64,000 bases of DNA, taken from positions 223,559 through 287,558 of the forward strand of contig NMRA01000547.1 in NCBI GenBank assembly GCA_002633005.1. Direction: 5' to 3'. The DNA is from Phoronis australis (taxonomy: Eukaryota; Phoronida; Phoronidae). The notes under the pieces are model-generated. The model worked only from the letters and a program-made list of their open reading frames with translations, was not told where the DNA came from and did no database searches. Below are positions 24,101 through 39,100 of the stretch, piece by piece; position 1 is the first letter of the stretch, and each line of letters starts with the position of its first letter. Both the position numbers and the translations under genes were made by a program.

Positions 24101-27100
24101 TAAAATTGCCACTAGGTGGCACACCAGTAGTCAGATCTGTCCTAAAGTCGTCGTCCTGTGTTACTAACATCATATAAATACACTTACTAAATTTAGATCC
24201 TGCAAACGGTTTAGGACATGCAGCCATAGGCGCAAAAAAAAAACAAAATTGCCACTAGGAGGCGCCACAGTAATTGAAGTCATCGGAAAAGCATCGTCCA
24301 CCGTCCACTTCATAGTAAGAACATACATGACAATTTTCGCAATCATCACTTGAGCGGTTTGGTTGATGGAGGAATGGACGGCAAAAAACAACAAAAATGG
24401 CCACTAGGTGGCGCAAAATACCTTGAATCCATCCAAAAACAAAAGGATAGCGCCATCTTCCTAATATATGGTTATGTGCCAAATTTCATGAAAATCAGTT
24501 GAGAACCTTTGAAGATACAGAGGTAAACGTAAAAAACTAAAATTGCCACTAGGGGGCACGGGTCGGTCCGAAACTCGTCGCCCTCTATCGTCAACCCCAT
24601 AGGAACACACCTGCCAAATTTCAATAAGATCTTGTAAGGGGTTTAGGGGATACAGCCGCGGACTCTGGACAGAGATTGACGGCAATATGCACCCACAAAT
24701 AAATATGTGGACGCATAAAAAATAAAGCTGTCACTAGGGGGCACACCAATAGTGGGGTCTGTCCAAAATTCGTCGTTATCTGTCATCAGCTTTATAGTAA
24801 CACATCTGCCAAATCCCATACAGCTGCAGACGCCGGACGCCCAGACCGACAGAGATGAAGGCAATATGCGACCACATATAAATATGTAGGTGCAAAATTA
24901 GGCAAAAAAGCATAATTGGCTCGAGTCAGTGGTGCGGTGAATTTTCAAAAAATAAAAATCCACCAGAGACGAGCAAAAATGATGAGGTATCTTTTTTCAC
25001 CCATTACATGCCAAATCATGACGCTTCAGCTATTGCTTTCCTTTGCTTACTCGCCCTTGGGCAGCTTTTCAAACAAAATAAACACGAGACCCTGGCTGCA
25101 ATTTATGTTGGCAGGCATTTTGCTATTTTTAGTCAAGCACAGATCTCAAAATAAGTAGTGGTAGAGACTAAAACCAACTATGCTTTTTTGGCCTTACTGG
25201 TACTCTGCCCCGATGGTAAAGCTCAGACATTTCCATTTAACTGTCTTTCTATAAGACTTTATAGAATACAAGAGCAGTCAGGATCTCTGCCAAGTTCGAT
25301 GTTAAACCCTGTTTTACTGATTTCAACCAATCATGGTTATGTCCCAACACAGCCAGAATGGCAAGTCTTAATAGATCATTCTTCGTCACTATCTTTACAT
25401 ACGTCATAAAAGTGTGTAAGCACAATTAACCAGGGCCAGCAAAATTGCAGAATGCCAAAACTGTTGTATCATCCCATTCCTCGGTATACACGCAATCCCA
25501 CCTTTCAAATTAACGGCCTGTTCCTGAGCCCTGGCTGCCTGTAACACCTTGTTGATAGTGTTAATCCATTCCTCTGTGTCCTGGTCACTGTCTGATGTCA
25601 AGTAGTGAACAGATTTGTCCTGCATGTGCACCTCAAATGCGTGCCGACCTTTTTTGTCGTTCTGTGGAAGCAGGATGAACAAAATGAAATAACACTGAGT
25701 CAATGTTAGATGTTACAGTGTATCCTGCACCATCTGAGAGCTTGTCCCTTATTCATGTGAATCACGATACTTGATTCATGACCCATTGTCACCAGTTATT
25801 TTCATAACAAGAAACCAAAGTTCAGGACGGGTAAGTGCATAATCCTTACAATATTGCCTAGTATCCAGTTATTACGAAGTTGCTGTTTAGGAGTCAGTCA
25901 CTGGCAACAACTATTGCCATCGGTTTCAAATTTGTTGCGGTAGCTATGATACAAATCAGCATGAACCAAAGTAACAAGATTTTCAAATTTATCCACAACA
26001 CCTTAACCATTCAATGTGTTATTTCATCCTGAGTGCATTTAAATTGTAAGAAACTGTCACTTGGTTATCATCTGCAATCTGACTTCAATATCATAACCAC
26101 TTGATACTAGTGCTCTGAATCCACTCTCAATGTTAATTCACAATGCATCGAACATATTGGCAGTCTTGTCTAAAAGTTTGTAATTTCCTGCTGCAGTATG
26201 TTGCAATTGTGAAAATGATGTCAAAGTCACCAAAATCAAGTGAAGATGCCCCACCTAAACCTAATGCAGATGCTGCGGCATGACCTTCAGATTTAAAAAA
26301 AGGTTCTGTTGACGTCCGCCATGAGTTTAAACAAAATATGTTAGTTCAAAGGAAAAATTATACAGTTAGACGAACTTACCTTAAGTGAAGGATGACTGTA
26401 ATTTTATGTATCCCCAGAATTCCCCCAGAGTGCTAACATGAGATACGGACATGCGCAAAGCGAACCATTCTTTAAAGCTCTTCTGTGATCAAGAGAGTGC
26501 TAACAGGGTGGGATGNGTATAACTTGCGCGAAAAAACCTTCCAAAGGAAAAACACGTCTTCCTCCAGAAGATAAGTCCGTGGAATGGTTCGCTTTGCGCA
26601 TGTCCGTATCTCATGGTAGTACTCGGGGGAATTCTGGGAGGAATAAAATTCACCACCATGATATTGTACATCTCTAATTTGGAGTATTCGCTAGGGTTGT
26701 AATGTAATCACTTCCATACCTATAGGTATTCTACCACAGCTTGAGCTCCTTTATACAGGAAATGATGTTCAACAGTTTTCAGTAACAATCTTATCTGGCG
26801 TTGCATTCCTGATTATCAATTAGCTTTTTCACACCATTTTTTCAAAATTTCTTCTAATGAATGTTACCTTGACAACATCAGCGGCCGAGTCCAAGTAGAT
26901 GACTCCCTTTGCATCTAGTTTTTTGTCATCTTTGTGAAACTCTAGGGCATATGTAGTGTCTGCTTGTTGCTTCAAATAGCAATAGCGCTTCTTATATGCC
27001 TGCACAGAAACAACAGTTTATGGAAGACAATGCCAACCAATCAAATGACGTGCGTGGACCAAAGTTGCAGCAGGCCACCAAATGTTACTTCTTGGTAAAA

Positions 27101-30100
27101 CTAAATTATGATACAGTTTACTTGCTGCACACCATATTTATTGTTTCTCAAAACACCCCACTTCCACAAAGAATAACTAACTACTTGAACATGTCTGCTG
27201 TAAATTGATCGGTAATTGATTTGTGGCCAGAAATGTTGAATTTGAAGGATTATATTCTTAATTTTTTTTGTAATTAACAATAAAAAAAATATTAGAATCA
27301 TGGTATTAACTGGTAATGAATATGCAACCACAGTACACAACAATCGATGTGTGTAGACAAGGCTTTACCTTTGTAAAACTAAAACTTGACTCAGTGGTGC
27401 TATCTGGTCCTCTGTAAACCCATCCACACTTGGTGATATGACCAATATCTCTTGGCAAAGAGTTAGTCCCTGCCTGCAAAATGAAACGCTCATTGCACAC
27501 TGGAAGAACAAGTCCTTCAGCCAAAGCAACAATATTAAATGTGAATATAGGTTATTCCACATACATAGGAATACTACTGCCATATCCTATTGAGAACTCA
27601 TTTCGTCTGGGAATGTCCCAACGAGACCGAATTTACCGAAGGAGACTGCTCACCAACCGTGAAATACGGCTTCTGCCGTTGAATACAGCCTCTACCATTG
27701 TATACAGATTGGCTCTACTTTCCCGTATTTCACAGTTGATAACGTGACGTATACAACAACCATATTTTCACATATATGGGATAAAGAGTGTTATCTCAGC
27801 ACTTTCAAAAGCTGCTTTGAGCATATCAGCCATCCTGTAAAATATAACGATCAAAAAAATTTCACAGAAATACAGAACAGATTCTAGCAAGACTGAATAT
27901 TTGAAAATAAAACAAACAAGTAATTGTCAACCCTTGTGAAATACTGTCATGTTTCATCAGATAACTTTTTAATCATACAAGAGCAACGCAGAGCGTTGAA
28001 ATGCGCCCACAATTGCACCGTATACGGTATCCTTCTAGGGTTGTTTATTGGTACCATAAAGTGGCCAGTAGACGGCATATATGTAGTATGTTGTACTTTG
28101 CAAAATGGAAAGGCATGGTCCTTGTCTCCTCAATAGGCTAGGGGCAAAATGTGAGTAGTCTTCATAATACAAGCACATCCTATACACCAGTTGCTTAAAG
28201 CACCACAGAAACATAGAATTAAAAACAAATTTACCAACATACGAGATTAGCACAGCATTAGAATGCCAGAAACAAATTTCTACTTGGAACTTTTCCTTCA
28301 TAGTCACGAAGTAACACAAAGTATACACCTGAAGACCTATGAAAATACAGAGGTCAATGTAAAATACTAAAATTGCCACTAGAGGCAAATACTAAAATTG
28401 CCACTAGAGGCATACCGGTAATCAGAATCATCCTAAAGTCGTCATCGTCCGTTGTCAACATCACATAAATACACTTGCTAAATTTAGTAAAGATCCTGCA
28501 AACGGTTTGGGAGATACAGCCATGGGCGCAAAAAAACAAAACTGCCACTAGGAGGTGCCACAGTGGTCCAAATCGTCTGAAAATCATTGTCAGCTGTCTT
28601 CCTTATAGTAAGCACATACACGCCAATTTTCACAATCATCCTTTGAGCGGTTTGGTTGATAGAGGGGTGGACGCAAAAATACAGACTCGAAAACAGTAAA
28701 AATGGCCACTAGGTGGCGCAAACTACGTCGAATCCATCTGAAAACAGTAGGATAGCGTCATCTCACTAATAGGTGCCTACATACCAAATTTCATGAAAAT
28801 CCGTTCAATACTTTTGAAGATACAAAGGTAAGCGTAAAAAACTAAAATTGCCACTAGGGGGCACACCGGTAGTCGGATCCGACCAAAAGTCGTCATCTTC
28901 CGTTGTTAACATCATATAAATATACTTACACAATTTGTAAAGATCCTGCGAACGGTTTAGGAGATACAGCCATAGGCGCAAAAAAACAAAACTGCCACTA
29001 GGAGGCGCCACAGTAGTCGAAATCGTCGGAAAATCATCGTCAACCATCCTCTACATAGTAAGCATATACATGCCAATTTTCACAATCATCCTTTGAGCGG
29101 TTTGGTTGATAGAGGGGTGGACGCACAAAAACAGACTCGAAAACACTAAAAATGGCCACTAGGTGGCGCAAACTATGTCGAATCCATCTGAAAACGGGAG
29201 GATAGCGTCATCTCACTAATAGGTGCCTACATACCAAATTTCATGAAAATCCGTTCAGGACTTTTGAAGATACAAAGGTAAGCATAAAAAACTAAAATTG
29301 CCACTAGAGGGCACACTGGTAGTCGGATCCGTCCAAAAGTCGTCATCTTCCGCTGTTAACATCATATAAATAAACTTACACAATTTCGTAAAGATCCTGC
29401 GAACGGTTTAGGAGATACAGCCATAGGCGCAAAAAAAACAAAACTGCCACTAGGAGGTGCCACAGTAGTCGAAATTGTCTGAAAATCATTGTCAACCGTC
29501 CTCTACATAGTAAGCATATACATGCCAATTTTCACAATCATCCTTTGAGCGGTTTGGTTGATAGAGGGGTGGACGCACAAAAACAGACTCAAAAACACTA
29601 AAAATGGCCATTAGGTGGCGCAAACTATGTCGAATCCATCTGAAAACGGGAGAATAGCGTCATCTCACTAATAGGTGCCTACATACCAAATTTCATGAAA
29701 ATCCGTTCAGGACTTTTGAAGATACAAAGTTAAGCGTAAAAAACTATAATTGCCACTAGGGGGCACACCGGTAGTCGAATTCGTCCGAAAGTTCGCACAT
29801 GCCATCCCATTCATAAATGGAACATATGTGTCAAATTTCATGAACGTATGTCAAAGGGTTTTGGAGATAAAGCAGCGGACGCCGGACGGACGCCGCCCGG
29901 ACAGACGGACGGACGGACGGAGATGACGGCATAATGCGTCCACATATAAATATGTGGGCGCATAAAATGTACATATTTTCTAAATCCCGATTGAAAAATC
30001 TAAATCCATGGCATAAAACATACCCACACAATTATTCATGTATTAATCACATGTAGTCTACAAGGATTCAAACAATGGATTAATAGTCCACACAAGAGTA

Positions 30101-33100
30101 TTTATTTAATGCATTGTTTTCCATCCCAGCTGCCGTGTGACTAAACAGAAGTTGTGACTTCAGTCGCTCGTGGCAATTTACTGGCATGCATCAGTTGTTT
30201 ACCAGAATGTTGCTCACTGATCAGCATACAGATCAATTTTCTTTTACAGTTTGTGTTAAACCCTTGAAACAAGAAAGTCTTAGAGTTGTATCCATGCTAA
30301 TTGTTTGCACATTTCCAATATCATATAAAAAACTGATTGGACAAGACATGAAAAATTTTTCCGTGAATGATGTGTGTTCACAACTTGAAATGATAGCAAG
30401 TATCTGCCCAAAATAGAATGCTTACATCACCAGTCTTCTCTTCATCTTCGTCCACTTCAAACACATGCTCAGGAAGAATGACATTCACCTTGCCAGTCCT
30501 GAAAGTGAACAATTTATGTGATGAATGTAAGCAATGACATGCATTGCACTCCAGTCTTATGTGGAATCAAAAGCTGGAGAAAAGCTGGCAACTAGGGGGC
30601 ACCACAGTAATTGGAACTGCCAAAGAGGCGGACGCCAAAAAACAAACTAAAAATGATAAAATAGCAACTAGATGGTGTAGATTTCGTCAAATCCATCCAA
30701 AAATGAAAATGCAATGTAGTCTCCTTAATAGAAACTTAATTCCCTAATTTCATGACAATCCAACAGTGAATTCTGAAAATAGAGGCAAACGTAAAAAACG
30801 GCCAACAAGGTGCAAAGCAGTAGTCAGATCTGTTGACAACAGTTGCGTAGAAACACAACTGCCAAATTTCACAGGATCCTGCAAAGGGATAAGGAAATAT
30901 AATGGCGGACGCAAAAAAATCACCACAAGAGTGTGACAAAGTAGTAAGACTAGTCCAAAAATCAACATCAACTGTAGTCAACGGGAACGGGAACAAATCT
31001 GCCCTCTTTCATAATGATGCTTTAAGCAGACTGATGGATAGAGAGGCACTTGGAGCAGCAAGGTAAATCGAATCCATCCGTAAATGAAAAGACACCTGAT
31101 TAAAAACGTAATTGCAAATTTCATGAAAATCCATCAATAAATTCTGAAGATAAAGAGGCAAATATATGTCTAGTAGTCATGTCCATCGGACAATTGTCAT
31201 CATTTATTGTCAGCTTCTTAAGAACGAATCTGTCAAATCTCATTCACGTCTTGCAAGAGGTTTGACAGATACAGCAGCGGACACAAGATGCCCAGAGAGG
31301 ATGGCAATATGCATCCACATGATTATTTATGTGACCGCAGTAAGGTCTGTCAGTAAACGGTAACACAATGTTTGGCAGACAACATTCAGCATCAACTACA
31401 GTTCACATGTTATTTTAATTTGTGTGATTTTGCAGCCTTTGTTACAAACTCTTTACAACCGCCAAATCAACAAATTACCATTAGTGCAGTGCGACATTCA
31501 GAGTATTCACACAACAGGACAGACATTGCAACATGTTTGTGAATGAAATAAATTGCCTTTTATCTTTTGTCAACTAGCACCCTCTTGCACACCAGGATGA
31601 GAAATTGGCTGGCAGAACTTAACAGTGGGATGTTAGGTGATAGCACTAATTTTCAATTCGGTGCATCTCTTGCATAATCACTAAATTGCCTGTCTGAACC
31701 CAGTAAAGACAATAAGATCATTTCAGACTGACATGAGAGCTGTACTCACTTCGGCAACTGGAGATATCCATTAGAGTAGTCCTTGTATTTGAAGTTGATC
31801 AGTTGCCAGTCACTGGTGTAGGTGTGAATGCACTCCTTAACAAACAAACTGGTGGCCTCGTTCTCAGCCCCTTCTGGCACAGTGCTAATGCTGGTACGGA
31901 ACTCTCGTGAAGTGGTTGTGGCCTGGCAATAGCCATTTTAACATCAAATGTTAGTACCAATAATTCAAAACAATTCTCTGTGGGTCATTCCTGAGATGCA
32001 CAGGTGAGTTGGAGGAGAAAACGCAAGATTGATTTCGAATAGATCTACCTAATCATGGGGGCAGAACTAAACATGGGTGCTTAACCTCGACAGTTACCCG
32101 GGCCACCTTTGACCTTCGTGAACACACCCAAACTTCAAAGAATTCCATTTTCGCTGCAAGATTAATTGTCAACACAAAAGATGAAATGGAGCTATCTATC
32201 AACGTCTGAATTTGAGTAACTAAGTACGCAATCTGAGAAAGGAGAAAATACAAAATTGCTGAAGATACAATGCTAAATAAATCTAAGGACAACCTCCCTC
32301 CTCTTCTTTATTGTTCAAATTTTGAGCCTCAATCGATTGAAAAACATCCTGTCAAAAAACATTGACTAGGTGTTTTATGCTATGGTATAAATGATAACGG
32401 CATAGTGCACATTTCATAAGAAAACAAATCCTGTGTCTTGTGTTGTTTATGTAATTATTAGTTTTGCAGGAAAAAAGACTTGAAATAGTTAGATTTCCAT
32501 TATCAGGAGATTCAAGTTAATTTGCTCCCTTGGCTTTGAATTTATCCGAAACATGGAAAAATAGGTCACCCACAAAATGACCTTGCCATGCATACCATTT
32601 CACCTTTGGAGGTAAACAAGGACAGGATTTGGTTCTTAAAACTGTGAGACTGTGCATTCTTTTGAAAAATAAAGCATAGAATGAAAGTACAGATTGTAAC
32701 TGGGTATGGTCTTTGAAAGCGTGAATTTGAACAACGCAGCCATTTTTATTGCGCTGGGGGGGACAATAATAGAATACACTGATCCCAGTGATGACCACAA
32801 AGTACAGTGACTTGAAATTGATACGGTTTCTGCATTTGAAAGTATGTCTTAGTGTCTTGAAAAAGTTTGGTGAAGTGGGGGCTACAATCCAATCAGTGAT
32901 TATGGCTACAAAAGTAAAGACTTTAAATCAGCAAAAGGGTATATTTTCTGACAGTAGAAACTAGAAAGCCTAAAGAATGATTTTTTACCTTATAACAATC
33001 AACCAATAATTGGGTCATGTGACCATGTTTTTCATTAAAATCTAGCAAAAACAAAAGGTTCATTTATAGCAAAACAACTTATACATTAATCACAAGTCTG

Positions 33101-36100
33101 AACAAAGTACGTTTGAAACAATCAGCCTGAAAGATTACTACGAATCCAATCAGTCATTTCTGAGACAAGATGTTTCAAATTTAGCCAAATTTGGACATTT
33201 TTCTAGAGACTTACACAACCTTAATTGAAACCAAAAGGCTGTGTGCTTCACCGAGTAATGGCCCTTAATCTGAAACTTTTCAAAAATAAAGGATAAGCAT
33301 TTGAATGAACATGGGAGTAAACCTTAATGTTTATATGCGATGACAAACAAAATTGTGGGTGCATAAAAATGCTATAAAAAGTTATAATTATCTTTTACAG
33401 CTAAACATGCATATGGAGTAATTAGTAGGCTGCCCTAAATTATTGCCCAACAGAAACCTCTGGCTACCTCATGGCATTACTCGTCTCATTGAGTCATTCA
33501 TTGCTACAAACCATGTTTTTACCACCTGTAAATGAGGCAAATTTATTCTTTTAAAATACTTACTGAAACGTCATCATATGGAAATGTGAGAAGGTCCCGC
33601 ATAGGGTCATTGTGGAGGACGGTTTTATTCTTTACCACAAACGTCTCATAGTCAAGGGGCTCTACGACCATGGGTCTGTGCTGTAAACAGAAAAAAGGAG
33701 GTTAGGCCAACTAGTTAGCTATAATTTCTAATTTAAAAATGTTTCCCATCGAGTGACCAAATGTTCGTCAGGAGTACATACTCAAAATGTCTATTACATA
33801 AAATGCATCGTTCGCTCAAACTCTGTCTCCCCCCCCTCCACTACAGACCTTCCTTGTGCTTGTTTCGGCACCGCCATGGTCCCAGGTTATGCACTGGCCC
33901 CCTATTAAGATTTGAGGGGTTGTATTTTTTTCCTCGCGTGTCGTTTATTCGCAGACGCGGAGGTAGGGTGGCCAGTTTCGTACTGGCCTTGATGACGTCA
34001 GTCCATTGACTTAATTTCACTCACTCCGGCTACCATCGTGTGTATACTTCTTCAGGCCTGTCGCTGTCAAAATTAATGATGTCATAAAAAACTATTAAAC
34101 GTTTCCTTGAGTAAACTTAATAATTTATCCATGTTGAAAAAGTTGGCGTTCTACCGTTTTTTTGCTGCTGGTAGACTCTTTTGGGTCGACTTTTGGCGCC
34201 ATTGTGTCACCTATTGGCCAAGATTCAATCAACTGTTCATCCCTGATTGAAGCTTTAAAATAAAACAGTCTCTTCAAGAAATGTCCTTGTCTCTTGCGAT
34301 CTTGATACTGGTCGCTGTCGAGTGTGTGTCTCGTATCAGCGACAATAGGCTGTTTAATGTGGTACAAAATACGTGGAAAAGTAACAGCATATATTAGCTT
34401 GATCTTTTCGTATCAAGCAATATTCAAATTCATCGAAAATTTTATATAAGAAACTAAATTCTCAAAACAATTAGCCTTGAAATCCTGCAACCTGTAGTTG
34501 CCACCATTTTTAATAGACTTGGTCATCTTTCGAGAAGATCGAAAATTCAATAGCAACACAACGTTGTAAACGAAGTCTCAACTGCCTGAAAACATACTGA
34601 ATTATAAGGATTCGTATTCTCAATTTAACGTTTTACATTCAATTATAAAATATATTCTGATACAAGCCGTCAGGTATCAGAATTCTGAAACAGGAATGAC
34701 CCAAATCAGAATATTCTGATTTTGGCTGGATTTCCGATTCAGGCTGGAACAGTAACACGAAACGTCAAAGTGCACACTGCAAATCTCGTAGCCAACTACT
34801 ACAATCATGTGTTGAGCTCTTTTAGGATCCCAAATTTCAAACAGCCCAAGTAGTTCTGCTAGTCACTTCATCATGAAACTTATATCAACATGTAGCGTCA
34901 TCAACCAGCGGGGCTGCACGCAAAATCTGGGAGTCAACTGACACTCACCTTGCCCGTTCCAGCTATTTAATTAAAAAACAATCAAATAAGTAACATTTTT
35001 CATAAATTTCCGTCTTTTGTAACAAAGAAAAGTAGTCTGTTGTCGTTTTGGAAACAGTACGCTCGTAACAAGCACATGTGAAATTTTCTAAAATTTTGCG
35101 ACAATCCCTCAGGAGATGGTGACAGATTCACAGCAGCAAAATTGGTCTTGAAATTCGATTTGCTGGAATTAAAATACCAGAAACTTGTAACGAAATGAAA
35201 CCAGTTCCAATAGTTCGTTGTGACATGTACGCAACCTCATGGAAGAGAAAAACAGTTGATTGAAGAATCGGAGAACAGAAACTAGCCAGAAACTAGGTGA
35301 CATCGCCAAGAGCCGACCCAAAAGAGCGCACCACAGTTTCAGCAACACATGAGTGGTAGAACGCCAATTTTCCCAACACGGGTAAATAATTCGGTTTACT
35401 AAAAAAAAGCGGTGTAGCTTTTAATGACACTAAAATTGTGTCAGATTTTACTTGAAAGCCAGTAGTAAGCTACAAAATTGCACAACTAAGTAACATGGCA
35501 AATTTCATTTCTCAATTCAAGTATTTACTAATAACTAGAAATTTCAAATGCATAGCTCATAAATATTTGGTATCATGAAGCAATATTAAGGCAGTGATAG
35601 ATTATTCATTGTGAGCTACGCCTTAGAGTTCAGCACAAAATAGGGGCTCCCATTTCATTGCTACGACCGCCCCTCAATGGGTTTTTTAATGGGCGGGGCA
35701 GTACAGTATAGAAACATGGTGACTGGGGGTGGGTGTTATTGCGGCAACAAGGAGTGAAGGTGTTTGGCTATCCAGGAGGAATTGTGACAACTGGCATCCC
35801 CGCTTTTCATATGTTAGGGGTCCCTGAACAAACATAATCCTCCAGCACTGCATTACACACTTGAAAAGGCAAACAAGAGCAACGCAGAGCGTTGAAATGT
35901 GCCCACGAATGCATTGCAAATGGTGTGATTTCAGGGTTATTTATTTTTATCATAAAAATGGACACTAGATGGTGCAAAAATGTACAATCCATCCAAAAAC
36001 AGGAACATGCCATATTTCATAAAAATCTGTCAAGGAACTTCAGTGAAACAAATTTAAAGAAAACAGAATAAAATGAGAAATTGCCACTAGTAGGCACAGC

Positions 36101-39100
36101 GTGTGTTGGATTCGAATGAAAGCTTTCATATAAATACACTTACAAAATTTAATAAAGATCCTGCAGTGGATTTAGGAGATACAACTATGGGCACAAAACA
36201 AAACAAAACTACCACTAGGAGGCGCCACAGTAGTTAGTTGCCATCATCAAACGTCCTCTTCACACTGAGAACATACACGCCAAGTTTCAAAACCATCCCT
36301 AGAATGATTTGGTTGATACAGGGGTAGACGCCAAAACCAAGCTCTGAAAACAGAAAAATGGCCACTAGGTGGCGCAAAATACCTCGATTCCATCCAAAAA
36401 CAGGAAAATAGTGTCATCTCACCAATAGATGCCTACATTTAAACTTTTTTGAAAATCTGTTGAGGACCTTTGAACATACAGAGTTAAACGTAAAACTTAA
36501 AATTGCCACTAGGGGGCACAGCAGTCGTCGTCGTCGTCGTCGTTCGTAGTCAACATCATATAAATACACTTGCTAAATTAAGTAAAGATCCTGCAAACAG
36601 TTTGGGAGATACAGCCATGAGCGCAAAAAACAAAACTGCCACTAGGAGGCGCCCCAGCAGACGAAGTCATCAGAAAATCATCGTCAGCCGTCCACTTCAT
36701 AGTAAAAACATACATGCCAATTTTCATAATTATCCTGAAAACGGTTAGGAACTTGATAGATGAGTGGACACCAAAAAACAGACTCGAAAACAGTAAAAAT
36801 GGCCACTAGGTGGTGCAAACAAGATCGAATCCATCTGAAAACGGAGCGATACCATCATATCATTAACAGATGCCAGTGTGCCAAATTTTATGAAAATATG
36901 TTGAAGACCTTCGAAGATACAGAGGTAAACGTAAACAAATAAAATTGCCACTAGATGGCACTCCAGTAATTAGATCTGTTCAAAAGTCATCGTCGTCTGT
37001 TGTTAACATCATGTATATATACTTACGAAATTTCGTAAAGATCCTGCTAACCGTTTAGGAGACACAGCCATAGGCACAAAAAAACAAAACTGCCACTAGG
37101 AGGCGCCACAGTAGTCGAAACCATCGGAAAATCATCGACGGACGTGAACTTCATAATAAGAACATCCTTTGAGCGGTTTGGCTGATAGAGGGGTGGATGC
37201 AAAAAAACAGACTTGAAAACAGTAAAAACGGCCACTAGGTGGCGCAAACTACGTTGAATCCATCCGAAAACGAGAGAATCACGTCATCTGAATAATAGGT
37301 GCCTACATACCAAATTTCATTAAAATCTGTTAAGGATTTTTGAAGATACAGAGGTAAGCGTAAAAACTAAAATTGCCACTAGGTGGCACACCGGTTGTCG
37401 GAGCCGGAAGGATGGTTGGACGGAGATGACTGCATAATGCGTCCATATATAAATATGTGGGCGCATAAAACTCGCACTTGTAGGGAAGCTTTCCACTAGA
37501 ATACAGCACAGTGGCAAAGAATCCGAAAGGATACTAAACCAAGGTTTATCTGGTTACTAATAATAGATTATAACAAGATCACTTGAACTTCAGTAGGACA
37601 AGTCTGTGTATTTAGCTTGTATCATTCTAGAAAACTATAGGTTTTAACTCCGAAAAAGTATATATTTTATGAAAGAAAGACTAAAATTTTGATTATTACC
37701 TTAATACCAATCTGCCAATAATAGGGTTATGTGACAAAATAAAGCAACAAAGAAACGCACACTCATAGCAAAACAACAGAGTATAAATAACATGACCAAC
37801 ATTCATTTGGTATAAATGTTCATGATACAATTTCAAATATGCTGTAACAGTTTTCTAAATCATCATTCCATTTTTGTTTCATGGAACTTTTGAGTTTCTC
37901 CAAAAAAATCATAGAAGTTCCTTTTTGATATACCTTTTTGCAACAAGACCAACGCAGAGCGTTGATAATAGCCCACTGTGTGCATCGCATATAGCGCAGA
38001 TACAAGGGATGATTACTATTTTTAACATTCTCACTAAATGGAGCAATGCTAGTAAACATATAATATGGTAGTCTCTAGTGGGTGCATGGCAAGTCAGGAA
38101 CGCTCTCCTCAATAGGAACACACTTGCCAAGCCCATAAAAATTTAAAACTGGCACTGAATGTACAGTGGTTGTCAGTCGTCTGTTGTCACGTTCATAGTA
38201 ATACAGTTGCCAAATTTCACAAAGATCCAGCATGGAGAAACAGATGCGGATGCTAAGAAAGCAAACTGGTACAGAGGGCACAACAGTAATCAAATTGTCC
38301 AAAAATTGTCATTAGTATTCTTTCCACAACGAACATTAATTTTCATAACAATTGCTAAAGCGTTTTGGCTGATAAATAGAGATGGACAGCACAAACGAAC
38401 TAAAATATAACGAAAAACAGCCACTAGGAGACGTAAACTACGCCAAATCTATCTGAAAATGAAAAGTTGTCATCGCCACAGCAATAGCAACCTATTTGTC
38501 AAATTTCATAAAAGCTACCAAGAAACTCCAAAGATACAGATCAAAACTAAAATTGCCACAAGGGGACACAGCAGGAGTCGGATCCATCAACACATCGCCG
38601 TCATCCATTGTCATCTTCATACAAATACACTTGCCTAAGTAAACGATCCTGTAGAGGGTTTTGGAGATACAGTCATAAACCCAACAAAAATAAAACTGCC
38701 ACTAGGAAGCACCACAGTAGCTGACACCATCCAAAACTCATCGCCACATATCCTCCTCCCAGTAAGAATATTGTAAGTCAATTTTCATAATCCTAAGAGT
38801 GGTTTGGCGGACAGAGGCAGATGCCAAAACAGACTAAAAATAATACTAACCGCCACTAAGTGGTGTGCACTATGTCAAATCCATCCGAAAATAGATGGAT
38901 CAGGGCTTGGAATGACCAATGACAAAAAACGCGGAAACTTTTATGGCCCAAAACATGCGCGCTATAGTCGATGTGTCGATGTGAACAAAAAAAAAACGTT
39001 GCCACCATCAGTAGCATGCGTCTGCGTCTTTTTATCTCGCCCATCCACTCCTCCACTCCCACCCCAACACATTTTTGGCTGCAGAGCCGTTGTATTTGTC

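Noticed and set aside
28035-28388. 117-codon minus-strand frame
   Set aside because: It lies within a head/array repeat copy, on the strand opposite to the repeat, and shows no family features.
34125-34367. 80-codon minus-strand frame containing [15 protein letters not shown], considered as an alternative DOCK first exon
   Set aside because: It lies in one arm of a large inverted repeat, lacks a donor in a suitable phase and has no zizimin-like residues.
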